Shown: positions 5,410 to 10,366 of the stretch, one piece after another | How the letters are laid out: the number at the start of each line of letters is the position of its first letter | Position numbering within the stretch: the first letter of the stretch is position 1 | DNA from: JACRJW01 sp964359095 | GTDB taxonomy: Bacteria > Patescibacteriota > Patescibacteriia > UBA9934 > GWF2-40-263 | NCBI GenBank assembly: GCA_964359095.1 | Contig: CAYHRJ010000033.1 | Location: forward strand, 1 to 11,351 | Reading direction: 5' to 3' | DNA length: 11,351 nt | Program-made: the position numbers and the translations under genes | Notes under the pieces: model-generated | Databases searched by the model: none | Told to the model about the DNA's origin: nothing | Seen by the model: the letters and a program-made list of their open reading frames with translations, nothing else

Positions 5410-5715
5410 TTACCAGAGTCCAAAGGTCATGTTGTCGGCGATCCAGCTAATACGTTCGTTGGATCCAAGCAGGGGAATCATTTCGACATGCTCGAGTTGG
5501 TCGGCGAGCTCTTGCAGCACATAGTAGCGACCACGCCGTTCGCGCAGGTACCCCAGTTCTCTCCAGTGGAGGAACAGCTCATCTGGATTCACACTCGCAT
5601 CACAGTCGAGCACGAGAGCCATGATCTCCTCGCGGGTCATGGGGATACCGCTGTCTTTCACGAGATGAAAGATGGTGAGAAGGATCTCAAGACGTGTTGG
5701 CATTGAGTGGAACAT
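5410..5715 (-). CDS. Unrecognised 101-residue protein, possible winged-helix fold
   Basis: I do not recognise the family. The start at 5713-5715 is preceded by GAGGAG with six bases spacing and a promoter 20 nt upstream. The sequence suggests mainly helices: RLEILLTIFHLVKDSG, then MTREEIMALVL, DELFLHWRELGYLRERRGRYYVL. The pattern helix, EEI-type helix, then LGYL..RRGRYYVL resembles a winged-helix DNA-binding domain with a basic wing, inferred from pattern only. The C-terminus (LLGSNERISWIADNMTFGLW) is hydrophobic. It is divergently transcribed from the gene at 5813 and ends at the repeat-derived terminator. Confidence 0.75.
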   Translation of the reverse strand: MFHSMPTRLEILLTIFHLVKDSGIPMTREEIMALVLDCDASVNPDELFLHWRELGYLRERRGRYYVLQELADQLEHVEMIPLLGSNERISWIADNMTFGLW

Positions 5716-5734
5716 GTGAACTCCTCAGTACAAG

Positions 5735-5763
5735 ATGATAGGTGATGAAGACGCGCGTGTAAA
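5735..5763 (-). promoter_or_regulatory. Promoter for the 5410-5715 gene
   Basis: On the minus strand TTTACA (5758-5763), 17-nt spacer, TATCAT (5735-5740). The predicted start near 5728 leaves a leader of about 13 nt carrying only the Shine-Dalgarno sequence. Confidence 0.7.
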
Positions 5764-5767
5764 GAGA

Positions 5768-5796
5768 TTGACGTGGCAGGAGAGATCGACTAGGGT
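5768..5796 (+). promoter_or_regulatory. Promoter for the 5813-6271 gene
   Basis: TTGACG (5768-5773), 17-nt spacer, TAGGGT (5791-5796). The -10 is weak but resembles TAGGTT at the uridine phosphorylase promoter (9235-9240). Its -35 lies just five bases beyond that of the divergent promoter. Confidence 0.5.
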
Positions 5797-5812
5797 TTGA
5801 GCGGGAGGAAAC

Positions 5813-6271
5813 ATGCCCCTGTCTGATCCATCTCACCCACCTACATTTTCAGACGTGTATCGGCTCGTGGACATGAGTCTTCGTGAGGTGCGTTTACGCC
5901 ATGCGGCAGCGCATACGCATTTGTGTGCCTGTGAAGGGCAACTGCGTTACGCCATCGCCAACGCCGGACCTGATCGAAGAGTCGTGAAGGCAGATAGCGC
6001 GTTGAAGGACGCAAGACGAAAAGAGGCAGAAGCCAAATTTGCTCTTGTTCTTCTGGAGGATCCAACATTTCGTCGTGAGCTTTCAAACCTCGACATCCAC
6101 TGGCGACGGTTTCGTATGACTCGTACAGGCATCACCAATGATCGGTTCTCCGATGCCGTCATGGGTGCCACGTGTGAGCAGACGAACGAACTTTCCGCAT
6201 CGTGGAAACGCATTTGCGAAATCATCGCAGCCAAAGCTACAACAACACCTACATCCGCTCTTACACTCTAG
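5813..6271 (+). CDS. Unrecognised 152-residue, helix-rich protein
   Basis: The ATG follows GGGAGGAAAC, a strong ribosome binding site. No family is recognised. The protein is largely charged helix: residues 13-105 (FSDVYRLVDMSLREVRLRHA, then KADSALKDARRKEAEAKFAL) look like a helical hairpin or coiled coil, followed by IHWRRFRMTR and a C-terminal helix SWKRICEIIAAKA before a Thr/Pro/Ser-rich end. There are no signal peptide, membrane span or catalytic motifs that I can see. It forms a divergent pair with the 5410-5715 gene and has its own terminator three bases after the stop. Confidence 0.75.
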   Translation: MPLSDPSHPPTFSDVYRLVDMSLREVRLRHAAAHTHLCACEGQLRYAIANAGPDRRVVKADSALKDARRKEAEAKFALVLLEDPTFRRELSNLDIHWRRFRMTRTGITNDRFSDAVMGATCEQTNELSASWKRICEIIAAKATTTPTSALTL

Positions 6272-6273
6272 AC

Positions 6274-6296
6274 AACGACCAACGGGTCGTTTTTTC
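6274..6296 (+). terminator. Terminator after the 5813-6271 gene
   Basis: AACGACC (6274-6280) and GGTCGTT (6285-6291) form a 7-bp stem with loop AACG, followed by TTTTTC. Confidence 0.85.
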
Positions 6297-6307
6297 TATC
6301 ACCAAAG

Positions 6308-6334
6308 AAAAATCCTCTGGGGCGAACCAGAGGA
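6308..6334 (-). terminator. Terminator after the 6383-6655 gene
   Basis: TCCTCTGG (6313-6320) and CCAGAGGA (6327-6334) form a perfect 8-bp stem; on the minus strand it is followed by TTTTTCTTT. An extra inverted repeat (GACTGACG ... CGTCAGTC, about 6341-6388) lies between it and the gene's stop. Confidence 0.85.
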
Positions 6335-6382
6335 CAGGGGACTGACGTTCACTGTATCGTCGCTAGGACACTGATTCAGTCG

Positions 6383-6655
6383 TCAGTCAGATGGTGTCTT
6401 GATGGCATTTTTGGACTGCCTGTAGGCGGTGAGGATTGCCTGGCAAATTTCGAGATCGGTTGTTCCTACTTCGCGTGCGTCGCGCAGAACGCGACGGGCA
6501 TAGCTACGACAGCTGCTTGGCAACTTTTCGACGGCTTGTTCAAACGTGACATGGACACCGCGCGTGCAGGCGAACAGGACGAGAGCATCGGTTGCAGAAG
6601 GTTCGTGCACGAGCCCTCTGCGCATGAGGTCTGCAAGCGTTTCTTGCCAGGACAT
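6383..6655 (-). CDS. Unrecognised 90-residue helical protein
   Basis: I choose the ATG at 6653-6655 (MSWQETLADLMRRG) because GGAG lies six bases upstream; the ATG four codons earlier (6667) has no ribosome binding site. The protein appears all-helical, with SATDALVLFACTRGVHVTFEQAVEKLP, then CRSYARRVLRDAREV and a last helix LEICQAILTAYRQSKN. No family is recognised. Arg/Lys-rich helices could bind nucleic acid, but nothing specific supports this. It is divergent from the gene at 6763. Confidence 0.7.
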   Translation of the reverse strand: MSWQETLADLMRRGLVHEPSATDALVLFACTRGVHVTFEQAVEKLPSSCRSYARRVLRDAREVGTTDLEICQAILTAYRQSKNAIKTPSD

Positions 6656-6682
6656 GAGAGTCTCCATAAAGACGTGGTGGTG

Positions 6683-6710
6683 AGTATAGGTGATTTAACA
6701 AAAATGTCAA
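6683..6710 (-). promoter_or_regulatory. Promoter for the 6383-6655 gene
   Basis: On the minus strand TTGACA (6705-6710), 16-nt spacer, TATACT (6683-6688). The bases leading into the -10 (ATCACCTAT) are the same as at the 5735-5763 promoter. Confidence 0.8.
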
Positions 6711-6715
6711 TAGAT

Positions 6716-6744
6716 TTGACGAAGATGCATAGAATGTCTATTCT
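6716..6744 (+). promoter_or_regulatory. Promoter for the 6763-7218 gene
   Basis: TTGACG (6716-6721), 17-nt spacer, TATTCT (6739-6744). The start near 6751 excludes the in-frame GTG at 6748 and leaves a leader of about 12 nt containing GAGGTG. Confidence 0.7.
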
Positions 6745-6762
6745 GTTGTGACTGAGGTGTCC

Positions 6763-7218
6763 ATGTCCATTGTAAAAGTAGACACGCGTCTTACCTGCAT
6801 GTTGCGCGACATCGAGGTTGCATGTGAAAGCCATCGGTCTTTGACTGAAGGGCTTCTCTACTGGCAGTGGCAAGTGTTCGGCCGGTGGCATTTCGGTGAT
6901 GGAGAGGAAAATCGCTTCAATCCATTCTGGTTGCGCGAAGATGCTCTTGCTGTTCCCAGTGGGAGCAAGTGGCGCGCATCTCCACGTCCCATTGTTCGCG
7001 GAGTCATTCGTGGGACGGTATGTTCTTGTCGAAGTAACATGCCAGCGCAGATCGTAGAAGCCATGATCGTTCACGGAAGACGAGAAGCAGAGGCCCTTCT
7101 CGTGCTGTATGAGTCTTTGCCAGTGGGAGCTTGGCGCGAACCTTTGGTCGTGGCACAGGCTCCGGTTTTAAAGAAAGAGAAGCGGAAACATTTGCCCCCT
7201 CACCGACGCACGTCTTGA
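6763..7218 (+). CDS. Unrecognised 151-residue protein
   Basis: The ATG at 6763 is preceded by CTGAGGTG and fits the promoter; the GTG at 6748 falls at or before the transcription start. No family is recognised. The middle is rich in aromatic residues (LLYWQWQVFGRWHFGDGEENRF and NPFWLRE, about 32-58), followed by a basic segment and a CSCR motif (about 88-91). A helix near VEAMIVHGRREAEALLVLYE precedes a very basic tail (KKEKRKHLPPHRRTS). The basic tail suggests contact with nucleic acid or ribosome; this is a guess from composition. It ends in a terminator overlapping its stop codon. Confidence 0.72.
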   Translation: MSIVKVDTRLTCMLRDIEVACESHRSLTEGLLYWQWQVFGRWHFGDGEENRFNPFWLREDALAVPSGSKWRASPRPIVRGVIRGTVCSCRSNMPAQIVEAMIVHGRREAEALLVLYESLPVGAWREPLVVAQAPVLKKEKRKHLPPHRRTS

Positions 7219-7242
7219 CCCATTTCGGGTCTTTTATTTTTT
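7216..7242 (+). terminator. Terminator between convergent genes
   Basis: GACCC (7217-7221) and GGGTC (7227-7231) form a short stem followed by TTTTATTTTTTC. It overlaps the TGA of the upstream gene and the 3' end of the convergent methyltransferase gene. Confidence 0.7.
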
Positions 7243-7940
7243 CACGAGTGTTGCCACAAAGAATCCTTCATATCTTGATGTAGGTAAAAGGGTTGCGGTT
7301 TTGTGTGACCCTTGCTTGGTTGGAAATGGTAGAGTGATCGACATCGGTTTCATGAAAGGAAACTCGAGAACGAGCCAAGCGATCATGTCTTCGTTTTCCT
7401 CTGGAGCAAGTGTACAAGTTGAGTAAACAAGTGTGCCGCCAGGTTTGAGACACGCGACAGCCGAGCGTAATAATCGGCGTTGGAGTTTGGCGTGCTCGGT
7501 GATATTTTTTTGTGACCAAAAAGAAAAGCTGCGTCGGTCGTTGAGGTTCATGCGTCCTTCGGCGGAGCAGGGAACGTCAGCAAGGACACGATCGAANNNN
7601 NNNNNNNNNNNNNNNNNNNNNNNNNNNNNNNNNNNNNNNNNNNNNNNNNNNNNNNNNNNNNNNNNNNNNNNNNNNNNNNNNNNNNNNNNNNNNNNNCGTG
7701 CGCGAGGAGTTCTTTGTCTGTTTTGTTTTTCACGAGAAAGGCGTGAGGGATGTCCTTCACGCGCTCAAACTGAATCGCACACTCACGCAGAGTTGACATA
7801 ACGTTCTCGTCTGTACCTTTGAGCGTGTTCACGCGAAACGTCGGAAGTCTTTTTTCGCTCATCGCCAAAAGCAGCGCCCGTGTCGCCACGATGCCGAATT
7901 GGTTTGTGAGACGTGTGAGAAGTGATTCAGGAAGGTTCAT
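7234..7940 (-). CDS. rRNA m5C methyltransferase, NOL1/NOP2/Sun (RsmB/RsmF-like), split by assembly gap
   Basis: Two pieces of one gene flank the N run. The first (7940 down to 7697, 81 residues) is the N-terminal part with LPTFRVNTLKG and IPHAFLV, typical of the RNA-binding region. The second (7596 down to 7234, 120 residues) begins FDRVLADVPCSAEGR: motif IV with the PC catalytic-release cysteine; then LLRSAVACLKPGGTLVYSTCTLAPEENE holds motif VI with the nucleophilic cysteine in STCTL. The enzymes make 5-methylcytosine in 16S or 23S rRNA using S-adenosylmethionine. The SAM-binding motif I region (DxCAAPGGKT) is missing because it lies in the gap. The two pieces are in different frames across the placeholder, as expected for a gap of unknown size. 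The ATG has no Shine-Dalgarno sequence. Confidence 0.88.
7597..7696. other. Scaffold gap of 100 Ns
   Basis: Exactly 100 undetermined bases, a conventional placeholder. Both sides belong to one methyltransferase gene, so the join is supported. The missing motif I to III region in this family is over 100 residues, so the real gap is probably several hundred bases. Confidence 0.95.
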
Positions 7941-7951
7941 GAGATTTCAAA

Positions 7952-7980
7952 ATTATGACTTGAAAAGTCTACCATAACAA
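7952..7980 (-). promoter_or_regulatory. Promoter of the methyltransferase gene
   Basis: On the minus strand TTGTTA (7975-7980), 17-nt spacer, CATAAT (7952-7957). The start near 7945 is about five bases from the ATG, so the mRNA would be nearly leaderless, matching the absence of a Shine-Dalgarno sequence. The -35 lies in the 3' arm region of the tRNA terminator. Confidence 0.6.
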
Positions 7981-8005
7981 ATCCGTCCTTGTGGGACGGA
8001 TTTGT
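7977..8005 (-). terminator. Hairpin ending the tRNA transcript
   Basis: ACAAATCCGTCC (7977-7988) and GGACGGATTTGT (7994-8005) form a perfect 12-bp stem with a 5-nt loop. Its T-rich 3' arm (ATTTGTTAT on the minus strand) lacks a long free T-tract, so termination may be partial. Confidence 0.6.
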
Positions 8006-8029
8006 CTGGACCCGGATCGGTTGGCTGTG

Positions 8030-8055
8030 CCAGCCGTTGCTCTAGCGAAGGCTGG
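8030..8055. repeat. Palindromic repeat downstream of the tRNA
   Basis: Arms CCAGCC and GGCTGG enclose GTTGCTCTAGCGAA, the same centre type as 5347-5376. Together with 8059-8084 it repeats the two-module composition seen at 1124-1180, in the opposite order. Confidence 0.75.
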
Positions 8056-8058
8056 TGG

Positions 8059-8084
8059 ACCACGTCGTTCGCGAACGACGTGGT
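8059..8084. repeat. Perfect 26-bp palindrome, copy 2, overlapping the tRNA CCA end
   Basis: A fully self-complementary 26-bp sequence with core arms CCACGTCGTTCG and CGAACGACGTGG; it differs from copy 1 (1124-1149) by one complementary pair in the core. Its right end (8081-8084) coincides with the ACCA 3' end of the tRNA on the minus strand. Confidence 0.9.
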
Positions 8085-8156
8085 GGACCTGACGGGATTT
8101 GAACCCGTGATCTCCGGTGTCAAAACGGATGAGGTTACCGCTACCTCCACAGGCCC
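8081..8156 (-). tRNA. tRNA with ambiguous anticodon (UGA by position; GAC/Val also possible)
   Basis: The 76-nt gene folds as a class I cloverleaf. Acceptor GGGCCTG pairs with CAGGTCC, then A73 and an encoded CCA. The D-arm is GAGG/CCTC with a GGT loop, and the T-arm is ACGGG-TTCAAAT-CCCGT. The anticodon stem is only TCCG/CGGA with a T-C mismatch at the closing pair, so the loop is TTTTGACAC. The central position gives anticodon TGA (serine) with an unusual C37. A one-base indel would give GAC (valine) with a normal A37. The variable region is only four nt, unlike serine tRNAs. The third acceptor pair is G-U with A73, the alanine identity mark. The amino acid cannot be assigned; the gene may also be decaying. 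Confidence 0.8.
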
Positions 8157-8169
8157 GTGCGATCCGGGA

Positions 8170-8263
8170 TAAATAAAACCCCCAACTTCAAAGACCTGGT
8201 GGCCTGTGAATTTGGGGGAGTTTTATTTTGACACCGGAATGAAGGCAAACGCCTCATCCGTCT
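8170..8263 (-). ncRNA. Putative leader/small RNA antisense to the tRNA anticodon arm
   Basis: Between a promoter (8270-8298) and a strong terminator (8171-8228) lies a segment of about 94 nt that would be transcribed towards the tRNA. It contains ACGGATGAGG (minus strand of 8252-8261) and TCCGGTGTCAAAA (minus strand of 8226-8238). These are complementary to two adjoining pieces of the tRNA (8125-8134 and 8113-8125), together covering 22 contiguous tRNA bases of the D-stem and anticodon arm. The segment also folds on itself: CGGATGAGGC faces GCCTTCATTCCG with two bulges. The tRNA begins 14 nt after the terminator. An attenuator or an independent small RNA are both possible; expression is inferred. 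Confidence 0.5.
8171..8228. terminator. Strong bidirectional terminator upstream of the tRNA
   Basis: AAATAAAACCCCCAA (8171-8185) faces TTGGGGGAGTTTTATTT (8212-8228), complementary except for a two-base bulge, with a 26-nt loop. On the minus strand GGGGG is followed by TTTTATTT, directly ahead of the tRNA gene; it also has a T-run in the plus direction. Confidence 0.85.
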
Positions 8264-8269
8264 ATGAAC

Positions 8270-8298
8270 AGTACATCATACTTTTTTTCACTCGTCAA
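8270..8298 (-). promoter_or_regulatory. Promoter reading into the tRNA leader
   Basis: On the minus strand TTGACG (8293-8298), 17-nt spacer, TGTACT (8270-8275). The predicted start is near 8263. No other promoter is visible between here and the tRNA, so tRNA expression may depend on reading through the terminator at 8171-8228. Confidence 0.6.
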
Positions 8299-8325
8299 GC
8301 AATGGCTGTTGATAAATCGTCACTC

Positions 8326-8352
8326 AAAAAGAAAATGACCCAGGATGGGTCA
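8326..8352 (-). terminator. Terminator of the uridine phosphorylase gene
   Basis: TGACCCA and TGGGTCA (8336-8342 and 8346-8352) form a perfect 7-bp stem with a 3-nt loop, followed on the minus strand by TTTTCTTTTT. The gene's TGA stop is the first three bases of the hairpin. Confidence 0.85.
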
Positions 8353-9203
8353 AGAGGTCGCGGTTGTTTCCGGTGGGTGAGGCGGAAGAATGATTGGACG
8401 TCGTAGAGGCTGCTCTTCAAACATCGCGTCTGGATCCATCCGTGTGAGTGCATACAACGCAATGCGCGCGGCTTCCACATCTCCTACAGGATTGAAGGAG
8501 TTGTTTGGTCGGTTGGCGTAGACAGCATCGATGGCTCCAAAAGGGTAGCCGCCATGTGTCGAACACCAGACAGCCAGTGTCGCTTCCTCCATGGAGAAGA
8601 ACAGGACGCCGCGTGCGACTAACTCTCGGTAGAGATCCCAGAGGCGTTGGGGGATATAGCTGTTGTCGTCGGGTCTTGCTTGTCCTTCGTTGAAGCACGA
8701 CGTTGTGGCACCGATGCCAACAGCGAATGGGAGCTGGAGTTCCTTGGCACTATCGATCAGAGCTCGAACGACACGGTGGTCACACACAGCCGGATAGCCT
8801 GGTGGTGCCCAATTTTCACTGGCTCCGTCCAAGCGCACGCCACCAGTGCAGATTGCAGAAGCTCCCACTGGTACGTTCTCCCACAATGTGGCGCAAGATC
8901 CTACGCGGATGAACACACGTCCACCGCTGCGAACAGCTTCTGGAATGACGATGCCAGCGGAAGCACCACCCATGCCAGTGGTGACAACCGAGACAGGTAG
9001 GCCATTGTGTGTACCAGTGAACGACTTGAGACCACGGTGGTCGCCAACTTTACTGCATCCAGGAAGAACGTGTCAGCGATGAGTTGTGCCCGTTCAGGCG
9101 AACCTACTAGGAGACAGCGCGGCGCGAGATCTCCTGCCCCAGTTTCAAGGTGATACTGCTTGCCGCTGTGAGTTGTTGGGCGATCAGCTTTGACACCGGA
9201 CAT
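8350..9203 (-). pseudogene. udp: Uridine phosphorylase with a frameshift
   Basis: The two halves lie in different frames. The N-terminal part starts at the ATG 9201-9203, behind AGGAGGTGA, and reads KQYHLETGAGDLAPRCLLVG, PERAQLIADTFF and VKLATTVV. The rest of the protein (KSFTGTHNGLPVSVVTTGMGG onward) continues in another frame; the shift falls in about 9024-9045 and equals the loss of one base. The C-terminal part has VRLDGASENWAPPGYPA, then FFSMEEATLAVWC, the ribose-binding region of nucleoside phosphorylases. Rejoined, it would be about 284 residues, normal for the family, which splits uridine to uracil and ribose-1-phosphate for salvage. No other damage is visible, so a sequencing or assembly error is as likely as real inactivation. 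Confidence 0.88.
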
Positions 9204-9234
9204 GGTTCACCTCCTCGATGTGAAAACCGCCCTC

Positions 9235-9263
9235 AACCTAGTGGATCTAGCTGTGATTGTCAA
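9235..9263 (-). promoter_or_regulatory. Promoter of the uridine phosphorylase gene
   Basis: On the minus strand TTGACA (9258-9263), 17-nt spacer, TAGGTT (9235-9240). An inverted repeat AGTGGAT/ATCCACT (9240-9246 and 9263-9269) spans the promoter and could be an operator or the tail hairpin of rlmN. Confidence 0.6.
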
Positions 9264-9274
9264 TCCACTGTGTT

Positions 9275-10327
9275 TCAGGATTTGTTTGCGAGCACAATTA
9301 ACTGTCCGCATGCAGCCGCGATGTCCGAGCCCATTGTGCGGCGGCGGGTGGCGGTGACGTTGCGATCCTCGAGCGCAGCGAGGAATTTTTCGATCACGAC
9401 ATTCTCGCTGCATTCAAATTCCACGCCCGTGAGATTGTAGGGGATCAGATTCACACGGACGTGGCCAATGCGATTTACAAAATTGGCGAGAGCTTTTGCA
9501 TGCGCTGGTGTGTCGTTCACGTTCTTTAGCATCACATATTCAAACGTGAGGTGATGGCGGCGGTTCCCAAACTTCTGGAGGTAGCGCTTCGCCCAGTCTT
9601 CAAGTTTTGGGAGGAAGTCATCGTAGGACGTTGGAACAATTTGTTTGCGTGTCTCAGCGATCGCTGAGTGTAGCGAGACGGCGAGACGTACATGCGGCCA
9701 TTTTTTATCTGTGAGGATTTGCTCGAGTCTTGGGAGCACGCCCACGCTTGAAACCGTGATGCGGGTTTTGCCAAGATCGGTGTGGGTGAGCAGGGTGTTG
9801 AGTGATCGCTTTACTTCTTCATAGTTCGCGAGCGGTTCTCCCATGCCCATGAAGACGATGTTGCTGATGCGAGGGAATACGGAGGTGTTAGGTTGTAGGT
9901 TGTAGGAATGCAAGTAGTCGGTCCAAAAACGATACTGGTCCACGATTTCATCTGTGGTGAGATTGCGCGTGAGTCCCATCTTTCCTGTTGCGCAAAAGCC
10001 GCAGCGCATGGCACAGCCAACTTGTGAGGAGACACAGATCGTCCAGGCTCCACGTGGATTTTTCATGAGCACGGTTTCGATATCCTTATCGTCTTCCACT
10101 TTGAGCAGCGCCTTGTGCGTGTCGCCGTTTTTGCTCACTTGGATCTGTACGAGCTCGACACTCATCCACGGAATTTGCGACAGACTCTCGCGTATGGCGG
10201 ATGGGATCGTTGTGATCTCATTCCAATTATTGGCAGAGCTAAATAGTCCCTCCTCGATTTGGTTCCACCGAAAGGTCGGCTCGTTAGGAAAAAGTGTTTG
10301 AAATTGTTGATGGCGGGTCTGCGTCAT
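9275..10327 (-). CDS. rlmN: Dual-specificity 23S rRNA/tRNA adenine C2 methyltransferase RlmN
   Basis: A 350-residue radical SAM enzyme methylating C2 of A2503 in 23S rRNA and A37 in some tRNAs. The [4Fe-4S] motif is C105-AMR-C109-GF-C112. The two catalytic cysteines are in place: Cys98 in TICVSSQVGC, seven residues before the cluster as in E. coli, and Cys340 in AAACGQL at the C-terminus. Other marks are NIVFMGMGEPLANYEEV (157-173), the SLHS segment, and HLTFEYVMLKNVND with VNLIPYN. The N-terminal accessory domain is present but short. The start lies after a hairpin just past the rpsP stop, with no clear Shine-Dalgarno sequence, suggesting transcription from the rpsP promoter. The gene is complete. 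Confidence 0.95.
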   Translation of the reverse strand: MTQTRHQQFQTLFPNEPTFRWNQIEEGLFSSANNWNEITTIPSAIRESLSQIPWMSVELVQIQVSKNGDTHKALLKVEDDKDIETVLMKNPRGAWTICVSSQVGCAMRCGFCATGKMGLTRNLTTDEIVDQYRFWTDYLHSYNLQPNTSVFPRISNIVFMGMGEPLANYEEVKRSLNTLLTHTDLGKTRITVSSVGVLPRLEQILTDKKWPHVRLAVSLHSAIAETRKQIVPTSYDDFLPKLEDWAKRYLQKFGNRRHHLTFEYVMLKNVNDTPAHAKALANFVNRIGHVRVNLIPYNLTGVEFECSENVVIEKFLAALEDRNVTATRRRTMGSDIAAACGQLIVLANKS

Positions 10328-10360
10328 ACAAACAAATAGGCGAGAGCTTCTGCTCTCGCC
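10328..10360 (-). terminator. Hairpin between rpsP and rlmN
   Basis: GGCGAGAGC and GCTCTCGCC (10339-10347 and 10352-10360) form a perfect 9-bp stem with a 4-nt loop, seven bases after the rpsP stop, followed on the minus strand by TATTTGTTTGT and then the rlmN ATG. The interrupted T-tract suggests partial termination or mRNA processing. Confidence 0.65.
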
Positions 10361-10366
10361 CTTTGG

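Noticed and set aside
8081..8156. Stop-codon suppressor tRNA
   Set aside because: The anticodon by position is TGA, which reads UCA; reading UGA would need TCA.
8647..9000. Plus-strand open frames over uridine phosphorylase
   Set aside because: Shadows of the minus-strand gene, which has clear homology.
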